From: Balaenoptera acutorostrata
Taxonomy: Eukaryota; Chordata; Mammalia; Artiodactyla; Balaenopteridae
NCBI RefSeq assembly: GCF_949987535.1
Contig: NC_080067.1
Span: 50,528,910-50,592,909, forward strand
DNA length: 64,000 bases
Direction of reading: 5' to 3'
Each line of letters starts with the position of its first letter. Position 1 is the first letter of the stretch. Below, in pieces: positions 20,711 through 32,269 of the stretch. Made by a program: the position numbers and the translations under genes. Under the pieces are notes generated by a model that was given only the letters and a program-made list of their open reading frames with translations, was not told the origin of the DNA and did not search any database.

Positions 20711-23700
20711 GACCCTCGTGTCCTGCCCCATCACTGTAATAAAGTCATACTCAGAAACCACAGAGAGTACACATAGACTATAGCAGCATTTCTTATGCTT
20801 GAGAAATGCAAACAATCCCTTCAAAGGATGAAAAGTATTTTCCTAGACCGTGATTAATGACTTAAATTACTTTTATTATATATCTGAATAAAGGTGTAAC
20901 TAGGTACACACTCTTTTTATTTATAGCTTTAGTTTATTCCAAGACATATTTAAAGCAGTAAAAAATAGAATTAACATTAAATGGATTTAATGATGGTGTT
21001 ATTTTGCACAAACTAACTCAGTGTTTGAAGCACGCAAATGGCATTGCCTGATGTGACATAGGGTCTTCTGAGTTTGGCACACGGACCCTACTGTACACCA
21101 TGTGATGACTCAGTTCTCCCTCTGTTTTTCTCTATTCACATTACTATGAAACTTCTGTTGGAGCAGAAAAAGTTGGCATCATTTGGGCTTGACTTCTTAA
21201 GTAAGCATATCATAAATGGAGAAAGATCATACAATTGGTGTATTCTAAAACTACCTCTGTTCTTTTTCTCGTTTCCTCAGGACCATTAAAGTATTCCTTC
21301 CTGATACCAACTCATTTCCAAACTGATATTCAGTGCAGGCACTGGAATCCCATGGCAGTCCTTTTTTAAAATGATCACCCAGGTGACCTGATATGTGGCT
21401 TTATATATATATATATATATAGTATCATATATAATAGAATATTATACATATAATATTACTAAAAAGAAGAGGAAAATTAAACTATTCTCACTGAGAACTG
21501 GTAGATTACCACAATACATTTGCACACCTTTATTCTGTCTAAGAAACACTGACCCACAGCAAAGGTGAAAGCACTTTAAAGGAGGTGCAGGTTATTGGTC
21601 GCTTACTTCATTCAGTAAGGCAAGGCTAAAAGATGTTAATGTTACTTAGTGCTGGAGCAGTTTTTATTACAGATTTCTAGAACTTCAGCAGAGTGAAAAA
21701 CAGGTCCCTCTATTTCAACAGAATTCATCCTCCTATAAGCAAAGAATTTAATAAAATAAGCATATTAATAGTCAATTCTGCATAATACAGAAGGAATTGA
21801 ACAGAATATGGAAGATATGTTTCCTGTACGGTTAATGCTTATAGCCAACCTGAAAAAAACAAAAGTTTCTATATCAAATAGTTATTCAGCATAAGGTTTC
21901 AAGTCTGTGTATGAATAACTGCCAAAACAAGTAAAACTAATGCATTTAAAATTCTGAAGGTGTTTGATTAGAGGAAATGATATAAAGTACAGGAATTTTC
22001 TGTAGTAACTATTCTTATAATGTCAGATCCATGGACAAAAAAAAACTTGCCAAACCATTATAATTTCATCAAAAAATGGGGTTTCAAATTTTAACATACT
22101 TAGACTTATTTTGATGCTTACTTAACACCTTCAGAGAGGATTAATTTAGATAATTATATTGATGATATTATGGAATTACTAAAACAATTAGGAAATTATG
22201 ATTCTTCTGGGTAACGTATCTCTGATGTGAACAAGTTCCAGGTACCAACAGTTTCTATTGTTTAACCAGCTGTTCTAGAAGAGACCATGGAATTTGCCTG
22301 GGATGAGGATGACTGAGAGTGATGACTTGGACTCAGTTCTAGGTTACTTTTACTTTGATTTTCTTCCAAAGCAGCAAATAAACAGAATCACTAATGTAAA
22401 TGAAGTAAGAATGTAGGTGGGTGGATATGATGGAACATTTGCCCCTCACACCTTACTGAGATGATTCGGGGTTTGGTGGTCTCAGCAAACCCCTGGGAAT
22501 GAAATGCTGCTCAGTCAGAGTGGGGATCGGTGTGCTCACTGCCTTCTGTGTCTGCAGTAGTCATGTTAGCACCCAGAAGCAACTTACACTATCTTAACAG
22601 GCAATAATTCCATTATTCAGGAACCTACATTCCCATGCCATCTCTGCAGGGCCTAGGAGGTTCTCTCTTACACGTACTTAGGCATAGCTGGGCCTACCAC
22701 GCCAATAATATGCTGCTTCTGTGATTACCAGTACGTGGAAAAATTGTTTTTTAAAACAAAGGGAAAATACAAGTGCAAGGAATAAGGACAATGAGAAAGA
22801 AAAATGATACTTTTTAAAATAAAAAGACTCAATTATTTAGATTAAAAATAGACTTTGGGTTATGATGCTATCATATAATACTCTGCAAATTTTATGATGC
22901 TGAAATTTTATTAATAGTCTCCACAATATACTCAGGAAGTTTAGTACACAATTAAATTTTGTTATCACAAATGCAGTAGTGGCCACATTCATATCAAGAA
23001 ATGATATATGAATTGCATCGGATATGGTAGCTTCTTTTACATTCCCCTTTCCTCTTAGGATAGACTGTGGCACATTATAAAATAGATTCCCTTTTGTTCA
23101 TGACTTGTTCAGTTGCAAATTCATGAAAACTACAGGACCAGTTTGGCACCTGCTGTGATCATGAGTCTACTGCTGTTTCTCTAATCAGAATACATTCCTA
23201 TTAGATAAACCATCTGGTTTGAAAAGCATCCCTTTTGCATTCAAAACAGTTTTGTTAGAATTCAGCCAAAGTATATTTTAAAAGGAAAGATGTGTCAGCC
23301 AGATCAGTCTGTTTACTAATGGAATAGTCCTCTATTAAAATATCATTTGCAGAATAAAAGCTATAGAATGAAAATATTACACAACATGAAATGTTGTAGT
23401 TACACGTGAAAATGTGGGTGGTGGCAACCTTTGTCTAAGGCCATCCAGTGAAATCTGTTGAAATTTAGTCATAATCATCCTCTGATCAGAGCCAACTAAA
23501 TTTCGTGTTATTCTGATTGCAGTCATTTTCATTGAGTTGTGACATATCATGAATGTTATTTCGTGACCATCAGTATTATTACATACTACGGTACTACTTG
23601 GTTATATACTGAATCATGTTTATTCCTGTGGATGTGAGTCATTTTTATTTATACTCATATCCTTCAGGCTATATATATTTTATATCATTTAGTCCAATAC

Positions 23701-23970
23701 CAATAATAATATAATTCTACTCTAGAAATAATTCATAGGAACCCAAAAATCTACTTTTAATATTTTGAGTGAATTTTGGGTACTACTAACAGGGAAAATA
23801 AAATATTGAAGCATGTGAAGTTTAAAGTTAATTACAGCTTAACAGTCATAAGGAAAAAAGTGGACGGTAAAAGAAATGCTGCTCTTTGATCTTTTCAATT
23901 AATGTGTTTATCAAAATTTGATTGTATTCACACACTTGTTAAGATGTTCTCAATTATATTTCAAAAACCA
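20711..23970. other. Largest stretch without recognised repeats
   Basis: About 3.3 kb with no nameable mobile element except an (AT)n run at 21401-21422. No ORF above 80 codons and no convincing exon. The block 22240-22740 is more GC-rich than its surroundings. It may hold conserved non-coding DNA, but nothing in the sequence alone proves it. Confidence 0.45.
21401..21422. repeat. (AT)n microsatellite
   Basis: Pure TA repeat of about 22 bases followed by a further AT-rich tract to 21460. Confidence 0.9.
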
Positions 23971-24035
23971 GAGACATGCTTCCTGCCTTCAAGGAGTTTG
24001 CATCTGCTTGAAGAAGCAAGACTAATAAAATAACT
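23965..24035 (-). mobile_element. L2 fragment, antisense
   Basis: 'tgccttcaaggagtttgcat' is the common antisense L2 3' motif. Only about 70 bases can be recognised. Confidence 0.45.
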
Positions 24036-25380
24036 GCATAGTCATGAAAGCATGCCTGTGGATTTTTGAGATTCAATTGAAAATATCATAAAGATCAGAA
24101 AAGAGAATATCAGAATGGAAGAGGGAGAATTTAGAATTGTTTTGATGGTCAAGCTGGTGTTAGAAGAATAGAAGGTCAAAAGGCAAGACACTTGGAGGAA
24201 ACATGAATGGAAGAACAGAAATGTAGGATACAGGTAAAATGGTCTTTTATGTAGCACAGAATGGGATTTGGACTTGGATATGTCAAACTTAGATATTGAT
24301 AGCTCTCCAGAGTCTTTGAAATGTGAATCAAATAATTTAATATTTGCCTACACAAATCAATACCCTCATTTTTTACTTTTTTTTTCTCAATTGGGCTGTC
24401 AGTTCCTTGCCCACAAAGCATATATTACATTATGAAGCACATAGTAACTTATGATGCCTTGAACATTGTGACACATGATATTTTTTCAAAGAATGAATAT
24501 TTGAATGTGTATGTAAAAAATTCTGGTCATGTGGTTTTGTGTGTGATTAAAGACACCTCTGTCAATTTCTGCTGAAAATCCAAAAACTTTTTATATTGAC
24601 AATGCCTGGAGTATGAAGCGCCTTTATTGAATTAATGTAAAGATATGATTATTGCTAAAATGAAAGAAATTATAAAGATAAAATTGGAGGATCCCTGACA
24701 ACCTCCTCAAATTGCCTTTTTCTTCCATCCTCATTATCATTTCTTCCTTTTGCTGGCTTTAAATTTCCACCAACGCACTCTTTTGGAAAGTACAACAGAT
24801 GTGAAATCATTGTCTTCAGGAGGCTACCAAGAACACACTATATATTTTTGGAACTGTTATGTATTATCTGGATCTAGAAATAGGTGCTGGAATACTTTGC
24901 CATCACACAGGGACATTTTCACCAGATTTGGTAAGTAGCAACTTTGAAAGCAGAGAGGAGAGTTTTGTTCCGAAAGAAAATGATGAAGTACAGTTAAATT
25001 TCATTAGGCAGGGGAAAAATGATCAATTTCTAAGACTTGGGAAGGAATTCTGTAAATAATTACGCATAAGGAAAGGCAAAGTGTGTCAAAACACGTCTAC
25101 CTGAATATGGTGTGTGTGTGTGTGCGTGTGTGTATACATACAAGTTGGGATTTGTTATATAAAAGATCTGTCACCTATAAATGAGCTAGAAAAGTACAAG
25201 AATAATAAATGAAATAATAAATAATAAATTTATAATAATTATTATTTTCAGTAAATGATGGTTATATTAAATCTCAATATAAACATCTTTTATTTCCTAT
25301 TAAAGAGTACCTTAAGAGTGGGTACTCAATAAAATTACTTAGCCAAAACACCTGTTTCTGACAGACATTTAGGTTAATAA
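24036..25380. other. Unassigned AT-rich DNA
   Basis: No gene seen. Short ORFs at 24042-24421 and 24750-25059 lack recognisable motifs. A (TG)n run lies at 25110-25133. Confidence 0.4.
25110..25133. repeat. (TG)n microsatellite
   Basis: TG run of 24 bases with one GC interruption. Confidence 0.9.
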
Positions 25381-25394
25381 AACTGACATACGCC

Positions 25395-25560
25395 ATTTAT
25401 TGATTAATTACATATGCCAGGTACTGTGCCAAGTGTTTATATATTTATATTTTATAACTTATTTCTCACCATACTCCTATGTTGTTTTATAAATGAGGAA
25501 ACTGTCACACGGGAGCCTCTGCAACGCCAGAGAACAGGGCCTATGAACTTAATCACTCTG
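25395..25560 (-). mobile_element. MIR SINE, antisense
   Basis: 'atgccaggtactgtgccaag' then 'ttttataaatgaggaaactg' and 'gggcctatgaacttaatcac' are antisense MIR core and 5' blocks. Confidence 0.65.
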
Positions 25561-26014
25561 CATCCCAAATGTATATTGATGCAAGTCTAGAAACAGAAGG
25601 AGGTAGGTGACTCCTAGTGTTGTTTTTATTGTTATGGTTGACATTTTCCAGATCTAGCAGGCTTCCAAATCAGGATACTGTTCAGCAAAGTACAATCAGT
25701 AAAGTTGTTAGAGTGAACAGCAAGTAAGTGTTGCCACTTGAAGAATGAGAAACCAGTTTGAGGCAAGACTTCTTAGAAGTGATGAGTAAACCCAGAAGTG
25801 TGGACCTAGCCCACAACATCTGAATCAGAGCTATTAAAGCTTCAAGGGCTTGTTGAATACTCACAAGAATATAGTATTGGATTCTTCTGATCTTGTTAAA
25901 AAGATGTGGATTAAATATGAAAGTATTCATGAATGAGCAATTGAATAATGATATGCTTTAGCCATGGTAATGTATTTATATTTCTAATCACTGTGGATTT
26001 CCATGTAATCACAA
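25561..26014. other. Unassigned DNA
   Basis: No gene or nameable repeat. The 82-codon minus-strand ORF at 25682-25930 has no recognisable motif. Confidence 0.4.
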
Positions 26015-26230
26015 GCAGAATATTATAGTGGTTAACATCACAACCTCTGGTATTTGTACCTGATTTTGAATCCTAAATCTGTCTCTTTCTAGTCGTATAG
26101 CCTAGAATAAGCCACTTAACACCTGTGTCTCAGTTTTCTCATCAAGCGTTGGATTGGGGAAGAAATGAGTTAAGTACTTAAACACTTAGAACAGTGCCTG
26201 ACATTTTGTAAGCACTAAATATTGTCAGTC
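26015..26230 (+). mobile_element. MIR SINE
   Basis: 'tagtggttaacatcacaacc', 'tagcctagaataagccactt', 'aacacctgtgtctcagtttt' and 'ttagaacagtgcctgacatt' followed by 'gtaagcactaaatatt' give a nearly full sense MIR. Confidence 0.85.
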
Positions 26231-26368
26231 ACCTATCTTGCCCCATACCAACATCTTTATCATCCTTCCAGATGAGAATCATAAGTTCTCATGAGAGATC
26301 TTACTTACAGGACTATCTTGCAAACATGAATTGTGTGGAAGCAGAAAAAGATTAAAAGTATTGATTTA

Positions 26369-26924
26369 CATACCACTCTCCCACTTTGTCCCAGCTTACC
26401 CTTCCCCCTCCCCATGTCCTCAAGTCCATTCTCTAGTAGGTCTGTGTCTTTATTCCCATCCTGCCCCTAGGTTCTTCATGACTTTTTTTTTAGATTCCAT
26501 ATACATGTGTTAGCATACGGTATTTGTTTTTCTCTTTCTGACTTACTTCACTCTGTATGACAGACTCTAGGTCCATCCACCTCACTACAAATAACTCAAT
26601 TTCGTTTCTTTTTATGGCTGAGTAATATTCCATTGTATATGTGTGCCACATCTTCTTTATCCATTCAAATGTACATACATACACTACCAAATGTAAAACC
26701 GATAGCTAGTGGGAAGCAGCCGCATAGCACAGGGAGATCAGCTCGGTGCTTTGTGACCAACTAGAGGGGTGGGATAGGGAGGGTGGGAGGGAGGGAGACG
26801 CAAGAGGGAAGATATATGGGGATATATTTATATGTATAGCTGATTCACTTTGTTATAAAGCAGAAACTAACACACCATTGTAAAGCAATTATACTCCAAT
26901 AAAGATGTTAAAAAAAAAAAAAAC
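26369..26924 (+). mobile_element. Young L1 insertion with inverted 5' part
   Basis: The right part (about 26672-26924) is sense L1 3' UTR: 'agctagtgggaagcagccgc', 'agatcagctcggtgctttgt', 'gggtgggagggagggagacg', a terminal 'actccaataaagatgtt' and a poly(A). The left part (26369 to about 26670) is the neighbouring upstream L1 piece in opposite orientation. Flanking attgattta copies at 26360-26368 and 26925-26933 mark the target duplication. This is the signature of twin-primed reverse transcription. The 3' UTR form is that of cetacean L1. Confidence 0.9.
26490..26690 (-). pseudogene. L1 ORF2p C-terminal fragment (inverted segment)
   Basis: The minus-strand open frame encodes 'WHTYTMEYYSAIKRNEI' then 'WMDLESVIQSEVSQKEK' and a terminal TAA, the C-terminus of the L1 endonuclease/reverse transcriptase protein. 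The upstream RT and endonuclease domains are absent because the insertion is 5'-truncated. Its Met start lies in the junction sequence and is not natural. It has no function. Confidence 0.9.
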
Positions 26925-26939
26925 ATTGATTTAAGTAGG

Positions 26940-27490
26940 ATTGGATCGCATGATCATAACTGCCTGAATAATAGCTTTCTTCACTCAGGTTTTTGACATG
27001 CTTTATGAAACAAGCTTTGAAACTTGCTGTGGAATATAATCCTCAACAGTGAGTGTAATGTCCACTCCAAGTGCCTTCAGCATGAATCTACAAGTGAGAA
27101 GCTGCTTACATAGCAAAGTTCCCGGGAAAAAAATATACCTCCTTTTGTGGAACAAGAATATTCTCTCTTCATTGGCGAGAGCTTCATATAACTGATTCTC
27201 TCCTTGGCTTTGACTTGCCTTTAATGATATGCACAAACAGTGAATATGTATGTTTTAAAATATGATAGATCAGAGACTTAAGTTAGCAAAACAGCAGGAG
27301 GGAGCATAATCGCCTGTAATAGGAGTAAGCACCCATGAGATGGAAGTTACAGTTTTATTTTGTGGCCACTTTTTTAATTACAGAAAAAAATATTTTTTAC
27401 ATATCATAAAAGAAAACTGTTAATATGTTTACACTCACCTATCCAATGCCATATTTTCATATTTAGTTCCTAACAGATTTTTATTGGTTT
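26940..27490. other. Unassigned DNA
   Basis: No gene or nameable repeat. The 77-codon minus-strand ORF at 27003-27236 has no recognised motif. Confidence 0.4.
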
Positions 27491-27491
27491 C

Positions 27492-27928
27492 TGTTGCTGG
27501 TTGAACTGTGTTCCCCAAAAAGGTAAGTTGAAGTTCTACCCCCTGGTACTTGTGAATGTGACCTTATTTGAAAATAGAGCCTTCATAGATATAATCAAGT
27601 TAAGATATGGGCATAGTAGACTAGGGTGGCCCTTAAATCCAATGACTAGTGTTCTTATAAGCAAAGGCAGATTTGGACACAGAGACACAGACGCACACAG
27701 ACAATAGATGGTCAAGTGAAGAGGGAGGCAGAAATTGGAAGGATACAGCTACAGCCAAGGGTGGTCTGCAACCATCAGAAGTTAGAAACAGCCTTCAGAT
27801 AGAGCATGACACAGCTGACATCGGGATTTCAGACTTCCACCCTTCAGAAGGATGAGAGAATAAGTCTCTTTATCTTTAAGCCACCAGTTTGTGGTGATTT
27901 GTTATGGCAGCCCTAGGAAACCAATACA
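27492..27928 (+). mobile_element. MaLR (MLT1-type) solo LTR
   Basis: Sense LTR with 'gaatgtgaccttatttgaaa', 'ccaatgactagtgttcttat', a terminal 'gccaccagtttgtggtgatt' and 'tgttatggcagccctaggaa' just before the CA end. It starts TGTTGCTGG. ORFs at 27501 and 27673 are shadows of this LTR. Confidence 0.8.
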
Positions 27929-27944
27929 ATTTGCATCATCCATG

Positions 27945-28365
27945 ACACTCCAACCTCAATGGCCTTCTTTTTAGATCCTCAAACACATGATGTATTTTCC
28001 TGTCTGGAGTCCTTTGCACAGGCTGTTCACTCTGCCTGGAATACTCTTCCCCAGATCCCTCCATGCCTGGCTTTTGCTGTTCATTAAGGACTTACACAAC
28101 CCAGAGATCTTCTCTTAGTACCTAAATTAAAGTAGCCAGTCATTTCCTCTCTACCATGTCACCCTAATTTAATTCCTAAGTAGAAATGATAGGATATTTT
28201 TCTTTCTTTTCTCTCTCTTTTTTTCTTTGTGGGTTTATTTATATGTCGTTCCTCTAAAATTCTTGAGAACAAGAATTTTATGTGTTTGTTCAGTACCTAG
28301 AATAGAATCTGGTACATGTAGGCATTCAAAAAGTATCTAGTGAATGAATAAATGAAGTCATAATT
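27945..28365 (+). mobile_element. L2 LINE 3' end
   Basis: Sense blocks 'ggagtcctttgcacaggctg', 'tctgcctggaatactcttcc', 'agaacaagaattttatgtgt' and 'agtgaatgaataaatgaa' are the typical L2 ORF end and 3' UTR. Confidence 0.8.
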
Positions 28366-28375
28366 TTTTTTTACC

Positions 28376-29560
28376 CCTTGAAACAGACTATTATAATGTC
28401 ATAGGACAAGGTCCTGAAATATATTAGTTGTTTCAATTTTATAAACAGCTACTGTACATCTCTATGAGCATGACATTTATGGCATTTTAATTTTTTTCAA
28501 TTTTAGTAAATTTGGGCTTACAAAAATTATTTTATAAATATTCTTTTACATCTGAATAACTAGCAGATATTGCCACTGTATCAGTATCTGAAAAGTACAT
28601 TTTCCACTGTGTGGTTACTCTTAATTTTTCCTAGTTATCTACTGGCAGGAAAATCAGCTTTTAGCAAATTTTCCTTCTTTCAGCCAACACAATTCTAAAG
28701 GTAGTAGTTGATATATTCTGCAGTTTTCAGTTAACTTGTCAAGAATATAAAATACAATCTGATTTGCTCTTTCCTGATAATCTTAATGTAGTTAGTCATA
28801 ATGCACGAATACATAATAGTGTGTTTGTGAAGGAAGATGATGGGTTAGATGGAACTGAGAACTTTTCTAATTTCCTGTCCAGGTAGTGTATTTCATAAAT
28901 ATTTCCAACACAAATGACCTCCTCTATTTGATAACTTTGATGAAATTCCTGCCTACAGTTTTATAGAGTATGGTATTAACAACCTCCCTAAAAGTTCTGT
29001 ACTTTTTAGATAGTTTTTAGTGTTGAAACTCCCATTACAAGTTGTTGTTGTTACCTTTGACATTTATCAGTGTTTGCTTTGGACTGGTTTTTAAAAAATT
29101 ATAAGTTCAGATTTTCAGTAACCTAGAGACTTGCATGTTTTTTTCTCATGTTGTTTAGTTTGATTTATATGCAATAGTTGAGTATGTTTCTTTCAACTGA
29201 TACCTTGAGATCGTCCTCCAATATTAGTTTTCTCCTTTAAAAAAAATATATTTTTAACTTCCTGTTCAACTTGTTACTCTTTTAGTTAATCACGCACCCC
29301 ATGTTTGCCCAGTTGTTCAGCCCCTTAAACACAGAAGAACATTTGTTCTCTTTTTTTCTTCCTTTTCCTCACTTCCCATATTCAATTCACCGGCAAAACC
29401 TACTAGTCTTATTTTTAAGTCTATGTTTTCCCTCCTCTCCTAAGAGATCACTGGGACAACTGAATAAACTGCTGATGGACTCCCTTCTTCTCTCTTAAGT
29501 TCTCTGTGTGATTCATTTCCTCACACTGAGTGAATAGAAAAAAAAATAGTAAATTCATTC
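28376..29560. other. Unassigned AT-rich DNA
   Basis: About 1.2 kb with no gene or nameable repeat. The 65-codon ORF at 29301-29498 is a T/C-rich chance frame. Confidence 0.4.
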
Positions 29561-29566
29561 TTGCTA

Positions 29567-29851
29567 CTACCATGCTTCGTCCTCTGAAGTAAGTGTTACG
29601 GCGCTTAGTTCAGACTCCTTACTAGGACCCTCAGAGACCACAGGAACTGATCTCACCAACTTCTCCAACATTGGTTTGCTTTCTGTTTTCTCACATGCCA
29701 AGATCATATTTAACTCAGGGCTTTTCGATTCCCCCTGCTTCGTCCAGATCTGGCTGACTGCCTTCTTAGCATTAGGCTTCAGCTCAAATAACATCTCTTG
29801 AGAAATAACAGTCGTTAACTTCCCATCTAAATTATTCTCCTGCACTGTCAT
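29567..29851 (-). pseudogene. Coding-like ORF of unknown origin (possible gene remnant)
   Basis: A 94-codon minus-strand frame, acidic/polar and without low complexity. It has segments such as 'LFELKPNAKKAVSQIWTKQG' and 'ELNMILACEKTESKPMLEK', and ends 'TLTSEDEAW' then TAG. Upstream another frame reads 'KEVNKLGLLEMNKDKELSVT' (about 29855-29920), so one frameshift near 29850 would join two coding-like stretches. I do not recognise the protein. It is not L1, L2, mariner or MaLR sequence as far as I can tell. No poly(T) run on the plus strand just below 29567 marks a processed copy. The apparent Met start is not supported. It could be a decayed exon, a retrocopy fragment, or chance. Confidence 0.35.
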
Positions 29852-29989
29852 TTTCTGTAACAGACAGCTCTTTATCCTTATTCATTTCTAACAAACCGAG
29901 TTTGTTTACCTCCTTGCATAACCACATATTTCAGAGGATGTGGGCTTCAACCCCATTAGTCTAAATCTGATGGGTTTAAATGTTTTTTT

Positions 29990-30355
29990 CTTTTATTTAC
30001 AATTTTATATTAATTTCAGGAGTACAACTTAATTCAAAGTTTTTATAGGTTATATGCCATTTAAAGTTATTATAAAATATTGGCTATATTCTCTGTGCTG
30101 TATGTGCTGTACAATATATCCTTGTGGCTTATTTATTTTATACATAGCAGTTTGTACCGCTTAATTCCCTACCTCTATCTTGCCCCTCCCTCCTTCCCTC
30201 TCCCCACTGGTAATCACTAGTTCTGTGAGTCTATTTCTATTTGTTATATTCATTCATTTGTTTTATTTTTTGGATTCCACACGTGAACGATAACATACAG
30301 TATTTGTCTTTCTCTGTCTGACTTATTTCACTAAGCCTAATACCCTTCAGGTATG
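29990..30355 (-). mobile_element. L1 3' UTR, antisense
   Basis: Plus strand 'atttcaggagtacaacttaa', 'ttctctgtgctgtatgtgct', 'tggtaatcactagttctgtg', 'ttttggattccacacgtgaa' and 'tctttctctgtctgacttat' are the antisense L1 3' UTR and ORF2 end, much like 53460-53840. Confidence 0.8.
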
Positions 30356-30599
30356 ATGAGTTTAAATCTTTATAAGTCTAACCTAATAGTTTTCAAACAA
30401 TGGCAGGGTCCCACACACAGAGATTTTGATATCTTTGGTCTGAGGTTAAAAACCATTTTTCTGAATTGGTTATGGTATTTGAGTATACTTTGAGTGATTT
30501 AGTACAGACATGGGCATGGGTTGCAATTTGGTAAATGAAATGTTAAAGAAAGATTACTTATGAGATTCTTAAAAATATTCTCTGTCTTACAAGGGGGAT

Positions 30600-30905
30600 C
30601 AAAGAATAACTTCTCAACAACCAACTGGGAATTGTTGTGTAAGAATGTGAAGCAGCTGTCTTATGCCCCGGAAGGTGAAAGCCTGAGTATAAAAGCCGAC
30701 ATCAGGATGGCTGAGAAGAAAGAGAAAACCAGAATTTAAATGACATTGTTGAGTCAGGTAACACTCATACAACACTAACTCTAGTCAGGTTTTTTTTTTT
30801 TTTTTTTTTTTAATTAATGTGAGATAATAAATCTCACTCTTACTTAAGCTATTTAAAGTTGGGTCTCATGTTAATTGTAGACCAAAGTAGCTTAACTGAT
30901 ATCTT
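30600..30905 (+). mobile_element. Possible old LTR fragment
   Basis: 'ggtgaaagcctgagtataaa', 'gataataaatctcactctta', 'aagttgggtctcatgttaat' and 'gtagcttaactgatat' look like the end of a MaLR/ERVL LTR. A T22 run at 30790-30811 interrupts it. Family not fixed. Confidence 0.4.
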
Positions 30906-31249
30906 TTCTAGTTCATTACCCTAACCAGTTGTCTTAATGCAGGCAATAAACTCTGAAATTGTCTTGCTTGTTTATGCATTTCCTGTTTTTGGTCTTTCCA
31001 TGCATTTTAAGAAAAAGAATGTTGTCTTTTTATATTCATTTTTGACCCAATGCCTAGAATGTTGTTTGGCACATAGTAGATACTGAATGAATGTGTAAAA
31101 ATATATGACTAATATATTCAATCTACTACATTTATCTCTTCAATATCTAAGGATAAACTTCTCTATGCTTGTTCATTATTACAGTGTTAGTTTATTAGCT
31201 CTTTTCAGGAATACTTTAATAGTCTCTATTAAAATATCCCTTTCTACAG

Positions 31250-31440
31250 TTTACCAATTCATCTTCCACACTGCCGCTAGAGCAGAAAAGATCTTACCTG
31301 CTTAAAATCTGTCTACAGTGCCTTATTACCTACCAAGGTAATGTCAAACTCCATTACCTGATAGACATCAGGCCTTTACCTGCTTATTCAGCTTGTCTGA
31401 TTCGGGTCTGTACTACAGTCATACTTAAGATTTCAAATCT
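31250..31440 (+). mobile_element. L2 LINE, first piece
   Basis: 'gctagagcagaaaagatctt', 'acctgcttaaaatctgtcta' and 'cagtgccttattacctacca' are L2 ORF2 3' blocks. The element continues at 31775 after an LTR insertion. Confidence 0.6.
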
Positions 31441-31454
31441 TTTCCAACAAATCA

Positions 31455-31762
31455 TGTGTAGTTGGCAGAATTCTGAGATGGATCACAAAATTACTACCTT
31501 CTCGTATGTACACTTTGTATAATAACTCCCTTTGACTGTGGATGGACCACAAGGAATTGAATTCAGCCAACAACTGAATGAGCTTGGAAGCAGACCCCAA
31601 ACTCCAGAGAAGAACCGTAGCCAGGATGACATTTTCATTGCAGCTTTGTGAGACACTCAGATGAGATAAACCCAGATTCTGACCTACACAATTATGAGAT
31701 AATATACGGGTGATTTTTGAGCTGCTAAGTATCTGGGTAATTTGTCTTTCAGTAATAGAACA
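31455..31762 (+). mobile_element. MaLR (MLT1-type) solo LTR inside L2
   Basis: Starts near TGTGTAGTTGGCAGAATTCT. It has 'gtagccaggatgacattttc', 'attgcagctttgtgagacac', 'acaattatgagataata' and 'ctgctaagtatctgggtaat', then the CA end near 31762. L2 sequence stands on both sides. The 110-codon minus-strand ORF is a shadow. Confidence 0.75.
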
Positions 31763-31774
31763 CATACATCATGC

Positions 31775-32030
31775 TTCCTCAATTCTCCTTGCTTTTCACT
31801 CATTGTTCCCTCTAATTTCAGTTCATGTCTGCTTAGTATGTACTTACCCATCCTTCAAGACCCAACTCATGCATTACTTCCTTTAGGAATACTTCCTCTG
31901 TGAAACACCTTTCTCTCAACCTTAGCTTGCTTGCTTCAATATGCTTCATTCTCCTCAATGGTTTTTATTGTTCTAACATTTGCCCTTTCACATGTCTATT
32001 ATATTAGAATGGTAGTATCCTCATTTTGAA
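31775..32030 (+). mobile_element. L2 LINE, second piece
   Basis: 'cttaccc', 'atccttcaagacccaactca', 'ggaatacttcctctgtgaaa' and 'tatattagaatggtagtatc' continue the L2 reading of 31250-31440. Confidence 0.6.
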
Positions 32031-32269
32031 CTGAAGCTATGACCCCTGTCATGGCAAGACCAATGTCATAATGGAACCAGGTTATCAGGAGTCTCCTGAT
32101 AAAGACATACCCCAAATATACTGAAGCTATTTGATTAACTCAACAGTAATGCCTCAGATTTTTGTCAGGATGTGACATCAGTGTTACTCTGACTCAGATA
32201 TCTCCCCACATTAACCCTCAATGGACTAATGACTAAGTCACAGTTGACAATGGACATAGAAGCTTACAA

